NCBI RefSeq assembly: GCF_902459805.1
Contig: NZ_CABPST010000001.1
Coordinates: forward strand, 496,001-560,000
DNA: 64,000 nucleotides
Reading direction: 5' to 3'
From: Pandoraea bronchicola
GTDB taxonomy: Bacteria > Pseudomonadota > Gammaproteobacteria > Burkholderiales > Burkholderiaceae
Part shown: piece by piece, positions 52,995-61,990 of the stretch
Layout of the letters: the number at the start of each line of letters is the position of its first letter
How positions within the stretch are numbered: the stretch's first letter is position 1
Translations under genes and position numbers: made by a program
The notes under the pieces: model-generated
Database searches by the model: none
Told to the model about the DNA's origin: nothing
What the model saw: only the letters and a program-made list of their open reading frames with translations

Positions 52995-54057
52995 GCTCAT
53001 CGTCGACAACCTCTTCCTGAGCTACGGCACCAACCCCATCCTCAAGGGGGTGTCGTTCGAACTCAAGGCCGGTGAAGTCGTGTGCCTGCTCGGCGCATCG
53101 GGTAGCGGCAAGACCACCTTGCTGCGCGCGGTCGCCGGGCTTGAACAACCGTCCGAGGGCCGCATCACGCTGGACGACCAGGTCTTCTTCGATGGCGGCA
53201 AGGGCATTGACTGCCCCGTCGAACAACGCTCGCTCGGGCTGGTGTTCCAGTCGTACGCGCTATGGCCGCACCGCACGGTGGCGGACAACGTCGGCTACGG
53301 CCTGAAGCTGCGCAAGGTCGACGCAGCACAGCGGCGCGAGCGCGTGCAGAAGGCGCTCGACCAGCTCGGCCTCGGTCATCTTGCCGAGCGCTACCCGTTC
53401 CAGCTCTCCGGCGGTCAGCAGCAGCGTGTGGCCATTGCGCGCGCGCTGGTCTACAACCCGCCCGTCATCCTGCTCGACGAGCCGCTCTCGAACCTCGACG
53501 CCAAACTGCGCGAAGAAGCACGCGCCTGGCTGCGCGAGCTGATCGTCTCGCTGGGGCTGTCCGCCCTGTGCGTGACGCACGACCAAACCGAAGCGATGGC
53601 GATGTCGGACCGGATTCTGCTGCTGCGCAACGGACGCATCGAGCAGGAAGGCACGCCGGCCGAACTCTATGGCTCGCCGCGCTCGCTCTACACGGCGGAG
53701 TTCATGGGCAGCAACAACCGCATCGACGCGACCGTCAGCGCCGTCGATGGCGATCTCGTCACGCTCGCGGGCGAGGGTTTTGCCCTGCAAGCGCGCGCAC
53801 GCGACGCCCTCGCACCGGGGCAGGACGCGCAAGCCGTCATTCGTCTGGAGCGTGTGCAGGTGGCCGATGGTCCGGGCCACAACCGTGTGAATGCACAACT
53901 CGTCACGTCGATGTACCTCGGCGATCGCTGGGAATACCTGTTCCATTGCGGCTCGCTGCGCTTCCGGGCGTTCGGTCACGTGCCGCGCCAACCGGGCCAT
54001 CACTGGGTGGAGTTTCCGGCGAACGACTGCTGGGCATTCGCGCAATCGAACGCGTAA
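52987..54057 (+). CDS. ABC transporter ATP-binding protein
   Basis: A 356-residue ATPase. Walker A 'GASGSGKTTLL', Q-loop 'VFQSYALWPH', signature 'LSGGQQQRVAIARAL', Walker B 'VILLDEPLSNLD' and the switch His in 'CVTHDQTEAM' are complete. A TOBE-type C-terminal domain (about 245-350) is present as in FbpC/PotA-like subunits. It overlaps the permease gene and is followed 76 bp later by a porin in the same direction. Confidence 0.96.
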   Translation: MDKLIVDNLFLSYGTNPILKGVSFELKAGEVVCLLGASGSGKTTLLRAVAGLEQPSEGRITLDDQVFFDGGKGIDCPVEQRSLGLVFQSYALWPHRTVADNVGYGLKLRKVDAAQRRERVQKALDQLGLGHLAERYPFQLSGGQQQRVAIARALVYNPPVILLDEPLSNLDAKLREEARAWLRELIVSLGLSALCVTHDQTEAMAMSDRILLLRNGRIEQEGTPAELYGSPRSLYTAEFMGSNNRIDATVSAVDGDLVTLAGEGFALQARARDALAPGQDAQAVIRLERVQVADGPGHNRVNAQLVTSMYLGDRWEYLFHCGSLRFRAFGHVPRQPGHHWVEFPANDCWAFAQSNA

Positions 54058-54133
54058 GGCCAGCCACGCTTTTCATGCGACGCGCGGGCGCTCTCCCGCG
54101 CACACCACGAGAAACAAAAGAGAGGAGACAGCA

Positions 54134-55222
54134 ATGAAACGAAGCAGTATCGGTCTGGCCGCCCTGAGCGCCATCGGCACACTCGGTGCGCTCGCGTTGG
54201 CCGGCCAGGCGCACGCGCAGTCGAATGTGACGATCTACGGGATCGTCGACGCCGGGGTGGAATACGTGAACCATGCCGGCGAGAACGGCGGCACCGCGCG
54301 CGCGATTTCGGGCGGCAAGAACACCTCGCGCTTCGGCTTCAAGGGCACGGAAGACCTCGGCGGCGATCTCAAGGCCGTGTTCAACCTCGAGAGCGGCATC
54401 AACATGGTGAACGGCCAGTTCGACGATGGTCCGGGCGCCATCTTCGACCGTCGCGCCACGGTGGGTCTGGTGCACAAGCAATGGGGTCAGGTCACGATCG
54501 GCCGCACGTTCACCACGACGTACGACTACATGCTCCCGTTCGATCCGATGGGTTACGCCCCGAATTACTCGTGGGCCACCAGCTCGACCGCCACCGGCGG
54601 CCGCAAGGACGGCCTGTTCTCACGTTCGGCCAATGCCGTGCGTTATGACGGTGAATTCAACGGACTGAAGCTGGGCGCAATGTACGGCTTCGGCAACGTG
54701 CCCGGCAGCATGAAGACGGCCTCGAAATACGACTTCGCCATCGGCTACGAGAACGGCCCGCTGGCCGTCGTGGCCACGTACGACCGTCAGAACGGCGCGG
54801 GCAGCAGCGTGGCGCCGGCCGACACGACCGACTACATCCAGGGCATCCACGCCGGGGCGAGCTACCGCTTCGGCGGTGCGAAGGTGATGGCGGGTTATCG
54901 CAACTACAAGAAGACCTTCGTGACGGCGAGCACCGCATCGCTGCGCAGCGATATGTACTGGCTCGGCATGTCGTACGACTTCACGCCGGCCTTTACCCTG
55001 TACGGCGCCGTCTACCACCAGGACATCAAGGACGCGGGCGACGCAGACCCGACGCTCATCTCGCTGCGAGCCCAGTACGCCATGTCCAAGCGCACGGCGT
55101 TGTATCTGTCGGGCGGCTACGCGTTCGCGAAGCACGGCCAGAAGGTAAGCCTGTCCCGCGACCTGACCGGCGCGGCAGACACGCAGATCGGTGTCACGGC
55201 GGGCATCCAGCATCGCTTCTGA
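54134..55222 (+). CDS. Outer-membrane porin at the end of the ABC importer cluster
   Basis: A 362-residue porin. Signal peptide to about residue 28 ('QAHA'), then 'QSNVTIYGIVDAGVEYVNHAG', 'SRFGFKGTEDLGGDLKAVFNLESGI', and a terminal Phe ('IQHRF'). It follows the ABC importer ATPase by 76 bp with GAGGAGA before ATG 54134, and a strong terminator closes the unit. Position suggests it admits the same substrate through the outer membrane, giving a full envelope uptake route under TctDE-like control. Confidence 0.93.
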   Translation: MKRSSIGLAALSAIGTLGALALAGQAHAQSNVTIYGIVDAGVEYVNHAGENGGTARAISGGKNTSRFGFKGTEDLGGDLKAVFNLESGINMVNGQFDDGPGAIFDRRATVGLVHKQWGQVTIGRTFTTTYDYMLPFDPMGYAPNYSWATSSTATGGRKDGLFSRSANAVRYDGEFNGLKLGAMYGFGNVPGSMKTASKYDFAIGYENGPLAVVATYDRQNGAGSSVAPADTTDYIQGIHAGASYRFGGAKVMAGYRNYKKTFVTASTASLRSDMYWLGMSYDFTPAFTLYGAVYHQDIKDAGDADPTLISLRAQYAMSKRTALYLSGGYAFAKHGQKVSLSRDLTGAADTQIGVTAGIQHRF

Positions 55223-55233
55223 CGTTTTCCTCA

Positions 55234-55294
55234 ACGACGGCCCGGTGATTGCGGGGGGTGAACCGCAGATAAGCCGGGCCGTCGTGCTTTTTTT
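55234..55294 (+). terminator. Rho-independent terminator of the importer-porin unit
   Basis: ACGACGGCCCGG and CCGGGCCGTCGT (12-base arms) enclose a 28-base loop that itself contains GCGG/CCGC, followed by GC and seven T's. Confidence 0.9.
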
Positions 55295-55315
55295 GAGGGA
55301 CGCCCCTCTCTTGCT

Positions 55316-56413
55316 TCAGGAGAGGGATTCGATACGCGTCGAATGCGCGTAGACCTGACCAAACCGATTGGCAAGAAAATCCGGCAGCGCGATCTGCTCC
55401 TGACGCACGAAGCCGCGTTGCGGTAACTGTCCGGCGAAAAACATGTCGACTGCGGCACAGATGGCCGACGCCGTCGTGATCTGGATCGCGCTGGCACTGT
55501 GTCCGTTGTTGCGTTCCGCGAAAATCTTCCGTGCAAAGACCTCCTGCGTCAGTACCCCGCTGCGAAGGCCACTCACGACAACGAAGATGAGCACCACATC
55601 CTGCAAGGTGCTCGGCACCGCCCGTCTGAGCATCGTCTTGAGCGTTTCCTGATCGTCCTTGAGCCGCAGTTCGTTGAGCAATACCTTCATCAACGCCCCG
55701 TGGCCCGGGTAGCGCACCGACTTGTAGTCGAGATCTCGCACATGCCCGCTGAGTGTCTCGCACAGCGTGCCCAGCCCGCCCGACGTGTTGAACGCCTCGT
55801 ACTCCACGCCGTCGAGCGAGAAGTGCTCCAGATCCTCCAGCGGCTGCACAGTCAGTCTGATACCGTCGCGGATCGCTTCGCACGGTTGGCAGTACTCATT
55901 GATGAGCCCGTCGACGCTCCACGTCAGGTTGTACTTCAGCGAGTTGGTCGGGAACGCCGGCAACGCGCCGACGCGCATCTTGATGGAGTCGACCTGATCG
56001 AACGCCGCCGCCAGATGATGGGCCGCGATAGCGATGAAGCCGGGCGCCAGGCCACATTGCGGCATCAGCGCCGTCGACGCCCCTTCGGCGAGTTGCTGGA
56101 TGGCATGGGTCGCGGCCACGTCCTCGGTCAGATCGAAATAGTGACAGCCGGCCGCCACGGCGGCCGTCGCGGCGCTCGTCGCCATGGTGTAGGGCAGCGC
56201 GTTGACCACAGCGTCGTGGCCCGCAACGGCCCGCTGTAGCGCGCCCGTGTCGCTGTCGGTCAGCTCGACGAACGCATCGGCGTACTCATGCACCACCGCA
56301 GACGCTCGCGCGTTGCGGTCGAAAACCGTCACCCGATAGTCGCCACTGTCGTGCAGCAGGCGTGCGATGGTCTGGCCGATATGTCCCGCGCCAAGCAAAG
56401 CGATCTTTTTCAT
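55316..56413 (-). CDS. Saccharopine dehydrogenase-like protein (lysine 6-dehydrogenase type)
   Basis: A 365-residue NAD(P)-binding protein. The Rossmann motif 'KKIALLGAGHIGQTIARLLHD' (2-22) is followed by 'VVNALPYTMATSAATAAVAAGCHYFDLTED', then 'MPQCGLAPGFIAIAAHHLA', which are the signatures of the saccharopine dehydrogenase/LysDH group. The length fits the short single-enzyme form. It could oxidise lysine or a related amino acid. It is convergent with the ABC-porin unit. Its upstream region contains repeated GACGAA/TTCGTC motifs. Confidence 0.88.
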   Translation of the reverse strand: MKKIALLGAGHIGQTIARLLHDSGDYRVTVFDRNARASAVVHEYADAFVELTDSDTGALQRAVAGHDAVVNALPYTMATSAATAAVAAGCHYFDLTEDVAATHAIQQLAEGASTALMPQCGLAPGFIAIAAHHLAAAFDQVDSIKMRVGALPAFPTNSLKYNLTWSVDGLINEYCQPCEAIRDGIRLTVQPLEDLEHFSLDGVEYEAFNTSGGLGTLCETLSGHVRDLDYKSVRYPGHGALMKVLLNELRLKDDQETLKTMLRRAVPSTLQDVVLIFVVVSGLRSGVLTQEVFARKIFAERNNGHSASAIQITTASAICAAVDMFFAGQLPQRGFVRQEQIALPDFLANRFGQVYAHSTRIESLS

Positions 56414-56533
56414 GTTTTTCCCCGAACCAAGACGTCGAACAATATGGCTTGCGTTATGCCCCGGGGGGAACCCATCGGCATTGATGCAAGCGCCACGACA
56501 TCAATTCTAGGGAGGGTGCCTGATGAAATGTAG

Positions 56534-56575
56534 CGTCAATTCGTCGAAAAAACGTATGTAATCGTCTAATTGACG
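56534..56575. promoter_or_regulatory. CGTCAATT/AATTGACG inverted repeat with extra TTCGTC/GACGAA copies
   Basis: CGTCAATT (56534-56541) and AATTGACG (56568-56575) are inverted, and each abuts TTCGTC/GACGAA. A further GACGAA lies at about 56584. It lies 120 bp upstream of the saccharopine dehydrogenase-like gene in an AT-richer patch; a regulator site is inferred. Confidence 0.45.
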
Positions 56576-56663
56576 AATTTTATGACGAATCGAACTTTTG
56601 CAACGTTGCCGAGCCTTTGGCGGCAGATCGGCACCGGGTTGCTGCGGTGCTATCAGGGTGCGC

Positions 56664-56703
56664 GCCGCTCATGGCCGCTCATGGCCGCTCATGGCCGCTC
56701 ATG
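56664..56703. repeat. Four tandem copies of a 10-bp unit (GCCGCTCATG)
   Basis: GCCGCTCATG is repeated four times without error, followed by a diverged GTCGCC. It lies in the 555-bp gap between the saccharopine dehydrogenase-like gene and the porin at 56969, where no gene is supported. Confidence 0.9.
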
Positions 56704-56851
56704 GTCGCCTTGCCGGCGACATGCACGGCCGGCCCTCGCGCGCATTGGTCGTTATAGGGCTCGCATGTGTCATCAAAATGAAATTCACGGCATTCGCGGC
56801 AGAGCATTCCGATGCGTTGCATCGTCCCTACACCCGCACGCCAATTTCGTT

Positions 56852-56867
56852 AATACACCTATGTATT
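56852..56867. promoter_or_regulatory. Inverted repeat in the porin promoter region
   Basis: AATACA-CCTA-TGTATT, about 100 bp upstream of the porin start, in an AT-rich tract that probably contains the promoter. Confidence 0.4.
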
Positions 56868-56968
56868 TGAAACTTCGTTCGATATAGTTCGGCCCGAACC
56901 CACGGGGCGCCACTCTACAGGCGGCGGGTTCGCATCAACTCATAAGTTATCGAAAGAGGAATAGACCG

Positions 56969-58126
56969 ATGAAGAAGACGCAATTGGCTGCCGCACTGTG
57001 TGGCGCTATCGCCGCGGCTGCCGCAGGCACCGCGCAGGCGCAAAGCAACGTGACGCTGTACGGCATTCTCGATGGCGGTGTCGCATACGTGAGCAATGTC
57101 GGTGGCAGCAAGAACTTCACCACGGCTGACGGTCTGCAGTCGGGCAACCGTTGGGGCCTGAAGGGATCGGAAGATCTGGGCGGCGGTCTGTCGGCCGTCT
57201 TCACGCTGGAAAACGGCTTCAACCTCACGAACGGCGCACTCGGTCAGGGCAGCCGTGAATTCGGCCGTCAGGCATTCGTCGGTCTGTCGAGCAAGTCGCT
57301 CGGCAGCGTGACCATCGGCCGTCAATACGACTCCGTGGTCGACTTCGTGAGCGGCGTGACGGCAGCCAAGCTGTTCGCGACGAAGCTCGGCGCGCACGTG
57401 GGCGATGTGGACAACCTGTACAACTCGTTCCGCATCAACAACTCGGTCAAGTACACGAGCGCCAACTACGCGGGCTTCTCGTTCGGCGGCCTGTATGGCT
57501 TCTCGAATCAGGCGAACAATGGTGCCGGCGGCACGGGCTTCGCCAACAACCGCGCCTTCAGCGTGGGTGCCGGCTACGCCAACGGCCCGATCAAGTTCGG
57601 TATCGGCTACCTCGACGTCAGCTCGCCGAACAGCACCAACACCAGCGGCTCGGTGGCCGGCGACTACAGCGGCGACTTCTACTCGGCGAAGATTGGCGCG
57701 ACGACCTACGGCGTCGACAAGCAACGCGTGTTCGCCACCGGCGGCAGCTACAACTTCGGCCCGGCAACGGTCGGCCTCGTGTACAGCAACACGCAGCTCA
57801 AGTACGTGAGCGGCACCGGCGCGCGCGTGTCGAACTATGAAATCAACGGCACGTATAACCTGTCGCCGACACTGCTGCTCGGCCTGTCGTACACGTATAC
57901 CGACGCCAGCACACGCAGCACGACGCTCGCCGACCTGAAGCCGAAGTACCATCAGGTCAACGCCGCCGTCGACTACCTGCTCTCGCGTCGCACCGACGTG
58001 TATCTGGTCGGCGTCTATCAGAAGGCGGCTGGCGACGCCACGGCCGCTTCGATCAACGGGGCTGGCGGTGCGTCGAGCACCAAGGCCCAAACCGCTGTCG
58101 TGACGGGTCTGCGTCACAAGTTCTAA
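56969..58126 (+). CDS. Outer-membrane porin
   Basis: A 385-residue OmpC-type porin. A signal peptide ends at 'AQA' (about 24), then 'QSNVTLYGILDGGVAYVSN', 'NRWGLKGSEDLGGGLSAVFTLENGF', 'RQAFVGLSSKSLGSVTIGRQYDS', and terminal 'GLRHKF'. AAAGAGG lies 9 bases before the ATG. It is slightly longer than the other two porins because of Gly/Asn/Ser-rich loops. It forms a single-gene unit; substrate is unknown. Confidence 0.95.
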   Translation: MKKTQLAAALCGAIAAAAAGTAQAQSNVTLYGILDGGVAYVSNVGGSKNFTTADGLQSGNRWGLKGSEDLGGGLSAVFTLENGFNLTNGALGQGSREFGRQAFVGLSSKSLGSVTIGRQYDSVVDFVSGVTAAKLFATKLGAHVGDVDNLYNSFRINNSVKYTSANYAGFSFGGLYGFSNQANNGAGGTGFANNRAFSVGAGYANGPIKFGIGYLDVSSPNSTNTSGSVAGDYSGDFYSAKIGATTYGVDKQRVFATGGSYNFGPATVGLVYSNTQLKYVSGTGARVSNYEINGTYNLSPTLLLGLSYTYTDASTRSTTLADLKPKYHQVNAAVDYLLSRRTDVYLVGVYQKAAGDATAASINGAGGASSTKAQTAVVTGLRHKF

Positions 58127-58185
58127 GCCTCAACGTCTTCGCGAGACGTGTAGTCCCTCGTTTGAGTGCTCCAGAGCGGTGAAAA

Positions 58186-58212
58186 GGCCGGACACCTAAA
58201 CGGTGTCCGGCC
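58186..58212 (-). terminator. Hairpin terminator of the LysR gene
   Basis: GGCCGGACACC and GGTGTCCGGCC flank a 5-base loop. On the minus strand it is followed by TTTTC, so it serves the LysR gene ending at 58248; it may also stop the convergent porin transcript. Confidence 0.85.
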
Positions 58213-58247
58213 CGATTCGATGAGACACGTTGCCGCGATGGCCGCGC

Positions 58248-59183
58248 TCAGTCTTCGAGCAAGCGACGCCGGTCGATGTCGAAGCGATGGCACTCCCGCT
58301 TGATCCACTCGGAGAAAATCGCCGTCCGGCGCTCATGAGGGTCGCGAGAGAGCAGCACGTATCTCGCAGGCGCCTTCACCGGCTTGCCCATGATCGCAAC
58401 CAGACGGCCGCTCCGAATATCGTCGCAGACAAGCGCCGTGCGCCCCATGGCGATACCTTGGTGACTCAGCGCCGCCGCCAGCGCAAGGCTCGACAGATTG
58501 AATTGTGGCCCGTCGATATGACGCGGCTCATCAGGGCGATTCACCTGCATCCACGTTCGCCACTCGACGAATTCGGCCGCGCCGACCCACGGCGACGCGT
58601 CGTGCAGGAACACCACCCCCTCCAGTGAGGCGCCGTCCGCCAGCCCCGGATGCGCCGCCAGATACTCGGGCGTTGCGACGGCCACCAGATACTCGTCGAG
58701 CAACACGTCGGCCTGGACTTCCGAGTATGTCGTCGGGTCATAACGCACCGCGACGTCAATGTCTTCCACACGCATGGACTGCCGGTCCACACTTTGAAAC
58801 TCGGCCCGCAGTCGCACGGAGACGTCAGGTTCCTGCCGGTGGAATTCCGTCAGGCGCGGCATCAGCCATTGCAGCGCAAAGGACGGCAGGCAACTCACCT
58901 GCAACGGGGTATTCGAAAGCCCGAGCCTCTGTAACGCCGCCTGAATGTCGCCCAATGCGCGTGTGGTGACCTCAAACAGCGCCTCCCCTTTGTCGGTGAG
59001 CTTCAGACTCCGCGCTTGCCGAACGAACAGCCGATACCCAAGCCGCTCCTCCAGATGGCGAATCTGTTGGCTCACGGCACTTTGCGTGAGGTTCAGCGAC
59101 CGCGATGCCTGCGTAAAACTCAGCATTCGCGCCGCCGCTTCGAAACACCGCAGTGCGCCGAGCATCGATGAATCCAGTTGCAT
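58248..59183 (-). CDS. LysR family regulator (GcvA/DsdC-like), divergent from D-serine dehydratase
   Basis: A 311-residue LTTR of the GcvA-like group: 'MLGALRCFEAAARMLSFTQASRSLNLTQSAVSQQIRHLEERLGYRLFVRQAR' is the HTH, and 'TPLQVSCLPSFALQWLMPRLTEFHRQEPDVSVRL' opens the effector domain. Met 59183 is preferred over 59210 because the longer start runs through the operator half-sites. It is divergent from dsdA (99-bp gap), so it probably responds to D-serine or a related D-amino acid. Confidence 0.93.
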   Translation of the reverse strand: MQLDSSMLGALRCFEAAARMLSFTQASRSLNLTQSAVSQQIRHLEERLGYRLFVRQARSLKLTDKGEALFEVTTRALGDIQAALQRLGLSNTPLQVSCLPSFALQWLMPRLTEFHRQEPDVSVRLRAEFQSVDRQSMRVEDIDVAVRYDPTTYSEVQADVLLDEYLVAVATPEYLAAHPGLADGASLEGVVFLHDASPWVGAAEFVEWRTWMQVNRPDEPRHIDGPQFNLSSLALAAALSHQGIAMGRTALVCDDIRSGRLVAIMGKPVKAPARYVLLSRDPHERRTAIFSEWIKRECHRFDIDRRRLLED

Positions 59184-59187
59184 ATGA

Positions 59188-59213
59188 ATTAGTCCAGCTA
59201 ATGCATTCATTAG
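59188..59213. promoter_or_regulatory. LysR operator candidate, three ATTAG half-sites
   Basis: ATTAG (59188-59192), CTAAT (59198-59202) and ATTAG (59209-59213) form two overlapping inverted repeats: ATTAG-N5-CTAAT and CTAATG-CATT-CATTAG. They lie in the 99-bp gap between the LysR gene and dsdA. Confidence 0.6.
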
Positions 59214-59282
59214 AATCCAGCGCTATTTTTACCTGAGACCAGACGCTAGCATCGTGGCAAGTATCAGCAAATTACGAACGAA

Positions 59283-60632
59283 ATGCCAACTATGTCTGCC
59301 CCTGCCCAGTTCGAAGCCATATTAGCCAGGCTTCAAGCAAAAACGCCCGCACTCTGGCTGAACGACCGGCTCGGACAGCCGCTGCCCGCCACCGCTCCTT
59401 CGACAGCGCTGATTCTGGACGCGGAAGCCCGCATGGCCCGCTGCGCGCCGCTTCTCGCCGAGCTTTTCCCCGAACTGAATGACACCGGCGGAAAGATCGA
59501 GTCGGCATTGATGCCTGCCACCCCGTTGAAGACCGCGATATCCCGCGACGGCGCCGCCGACGCCAGCGCCTGGTTCCTCAAGCGAGATGATGCCTTGCCC
59601 GTCGCCGGCTCGATCAAGGCCCGCGGCGGCTTTCACGAGGTGCTGGCCGTCGCCGAGCAAATTGCGCTGGCACGCGGGGTGATATCGCCGGACGACGACC
59701 GTCGCCAGCTCAACACGCCGCGAGCGCGAGCCGTCTTCGCGCAGTACACCGTCGCTGTCGGCAGCACGGGAAATCTCGGCCTGAGCATTGGTGTGATGGC
59801 TGCCGCGCTGGGGTTCGACACCGTGGTACACATGTCCGCCGAGGCGAAGACATGGAAGAAGGACCGTCTGCGCAAACGGGGCGTTCGCGTTGTTGAGCAC
59901 GTCGGCGACTATGCCGAGGCCGTCGCCGCTGGCCGGGCACAGGCAGTGGCGCTGCCGCACAGTCACTTCGTCGACGACGAACGCTCGGACCTGCTGTTCT
60001 TCGGCTACGCCGCGAGCGCACGCCACCTCGCCGTGCAACTCAAAGAGGCGGGCCGCCCGGTCGATGCGCAGCACCCCCTGTTCGTCTACCTTCCCTGCGG
60101 CGTCGGCGGCGCCCCGGGCGGCATCACCTATGGGCTGAAAGCGCTGTTCGGCGAACACGTTCACTGCGTCTTCGCCGAGCCGGTCGCCTCGCCTTGCATG
60201 CTGGTGCAACTGGCGTCGCACAGCGACAGTCCCGTCACGGTCTACGACATCGGTCTCGACAACAAGACCGATGCCGATGGCCTGGCCGTGGGCGAAGCCT
60301 CTCATCTGGTGGCCCCGCTCATGGCATCGCAGCTCTCGGGCGTATTCACCGTCTCCGATGCCGAACTCTTCCTGCACCTTCGCTTGCTGAGGTCCAGTCT
60401 CGGTGTGCTGGTCGAACCGTCCGCAGCCGCAGGCATCGGTGGCCCTCGATGGATGTGCGATTCACCAGAGGGACAGGCCTACGTTCGACGGCACGCGCTC
60501 GACATGAATCACGCGACGCACGTGATCTGGTCCACTGGCGGCTCTCTGGTGCCGCCCGAAGAACTCAAAGCATTTCACGACCATGCTGATGAACTGGCGC
60601 AGCGCGGGGAATCCGCGTTGCAGACCAGTTGA
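59283..60632 (+). CDS. dsdA: D-serine ammonia-lyase (D-serine dehydratase)
   Basis: A 449-residue PLP enzyme that converts D-serine to pyruvate and ammonia. 'LPVAGSIKARGGFHEVLAVAE' carries the PLP-binding Lys, 'VGSTGNLGLSIGVMAAALGFDTVVHMSAEAKTWKKDRLR' is the phosphate-binding and family region, and 'YLPCGVGGAPGGITYGLK' is the glycine-rich PLP loop. The length matches DsdA. A second Met at 59292 is possible. It leads an operon with an MFS transporter and an M81 peptidase under a divergent LysR gene. Confidence 0.96.
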   Translation: MPTMSAPAQFEAILARLQAKTPALWLNDRLGQPLPATAPSTALILDAEARMARCAPLLAELFPELNDTGGKIESALMPATPLKTAISRDGAADASAWFLKRDDALPVAGSIKARGGFHEVLAVAEQIALARGVISPDDDRRQLNTPRARAVFAQYTVAVGSTGNLGLSIGVMAAALGFDTVVHMSAEAKTWKKDRLRKRGVRVVEHVGDYAEAVAAGRAQAVALPHSHFVDDERSDLLFFGYAASARHLAVQLKEAGRPVDAQHPLFVYLPCGVGGAPGGITYGLKALFGEHVHCVFAEPVASPCMLVQLASHSDSPVTVYDIGLDNKTDADGLAVGEASHLVAPLMASQLSGVFTVSDAELFLHLRLLRSSLGVLVEPSAAAGIGGPRWMCDSPEGQAYVRRHALDMNHATHVIWSTGGSLVPPEELKAFHDHADELAQRGESALQTS

Positions 60633-60670
60633 TTCCACGAACTTACCTACCCGCTGCGGGAGTCAGGCTC

Positions 60671-61990
60671 ATGAAACAACAGGCAACGATTTCGCCGGAC
60701 ATCGGCGCAGGCATCGAGCGCACGACATTCGAAGATGCGACGTACCGCAAGGTCGCCATCCGATTCATCCCCTTCCTGATGCTCTGTTACGTGGTCGCGT
60801 ATCTCGACCGCGTCAACATCGGTATCGCGAAGCTCAATATGCTTGCCGATCTGCAATTCAGTGAAGCGGCGTATGGATTGGGTGCCGGTCTGTTCTTCGT
60901 CGGCTACATGCTGTTCGAAGTCCCGAGCAATCTGATCATGCATCGTGTCGGCGCACGCCTGTGGATTGCACGCATCATGATCTCCTGGGGCCTGCTCTCC
61001 GGCATCATGGCTTTCGTCAGCGCGCCGTGGCAGTTCTATGTGGTGCGCTTTTTGCTGGGCGTTGCGGAAGCCGGGTTCTACCCGGGCGTCATTCTCTTTC
61101 TGACGTACTGGTTTCCCAATCGCCGCCGCGCGAAGATGACGGCCATCTTTCAGGCGGGCATTCCGGTGGCAGGGCTTCTCGGCGGCCCGCTCTCCGGCTG
61201 GATTCTCGATGCTTTCCATCAAGTCGGCGGCCATGCCGGGTGGCAGTGGGTCTTTGTGCTCGAAGCACTGCCCACGATCCCGCTGGCGATCGGTGTTCTG
61301 CTGATTCTGACGGACCGCGTCAAAGATGCCCAATGGCTCACGCAGGCACAGCGCGAGCTGATCGCGCACGACATTGCGCAAGACGATCAGGGACGCCCGC
61401 ATATGCCCTTGTCGCATATCGTGCGCGACGCGCGCATTGGGAAGATCATCCTGATGACGTTTCCGGCGATGATGGCGCTTTACACGCTGGGCTTCTACCT
61501 GCCCACGCTCATCAAAGACGCCGGTGCGGTAGGCGGGCTTCAGGTCGGCTTGCTCAGTGCCATTCCTTACTGCGTTGCCGCCGTGGCGATGGTCGCCGTT
61601 GGCAGAAGCTCGGATCGCCGGCGTGAACGGCGCTGGCATCTGGCCGGCATCATGTTGCTCGGCTCGGCGGGCCTCGTCGCCAGCGTGTTCACGGGACAGC
61701 ATCTGACGCTCGCGATTATTTCGCTTTCGGTGGCTGCCGCTGGCATCATCAGCTTCTCGCCCATCATGTGGACGTTGCCGACGGCTTTCCTGGGCGGCGC
61801 CACCGCAGCAGCGTCGATCGGCGCCATCAACAGCCTGGCCAATCTGGGGGGATTCGTGAGTCCCTACCTGATCGGCTGGATTCGCGACACCTATCACAGC
61901 ACCGCCCCGGCGATCCTCATCATTGCAGGCTCGCTCGTCGTGAGCGCCCTGATCGCGCTGAGCTTCGACCCGAAGACGGTGAACCGATGA
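60671..61990 (+). CDS. MFS transporter (ACS family) of the dsdA operon
   Basis: A 439-residue, 12-TM transporter. 'RFIPFLMLCYVVAYLDRVNIGIAKLNMLADL' and 'YMLFEVPSNLIMHRVGARLWIARIMISWG' are ACS-family motifs (organic anions, tartrate-like). ATG 60671 is at the expected distance before the first TM. It is 38 bp after dsdA and overlaps the M81 gene by four bases (ATGA). Genomic position suggests it takes up the substrate processed by the M81 enzyme or a D-amino acid derivative. Confidence 0.92.
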   Translation: MKQQATISPDIGAGIERTTFEDATYRKVAIRFIPFLMLCYVVAYLDRVNIGIAKLNMLADLQFSEAAYGLGAGLFFVGYMLFEVPSNLIMHRVGARLWIARIMISWGLLSGIMAFVSAPWQFYVVRFLLGVAEAGFYPGVILFLTYWFPNRRRAKMTAIFQAGIPVAGLLGGPLSGWILDAFHQVGGHAGWQWVFVLEALPTIPLAIGVLLILTDRVKDAQWLTQAQRELIAHDIAQDDQGRPHMPLSHIVRDARIGKIILMTFPAMMALYTLGFYLPTLIKDAGAVGGLQVGLLSAIPYCVAAVAMVAVGRSSDRRRERRWHLAGIMLLGSAGLVASVFTGQHLTLAIISLSVAAAGIISFSPIMWTLPTAFLGGATAAASIGAINSLANLGGFVSPYLIGWIRDTYHSTAPAILIIAGSLVVSALIALSFDPKTVNR

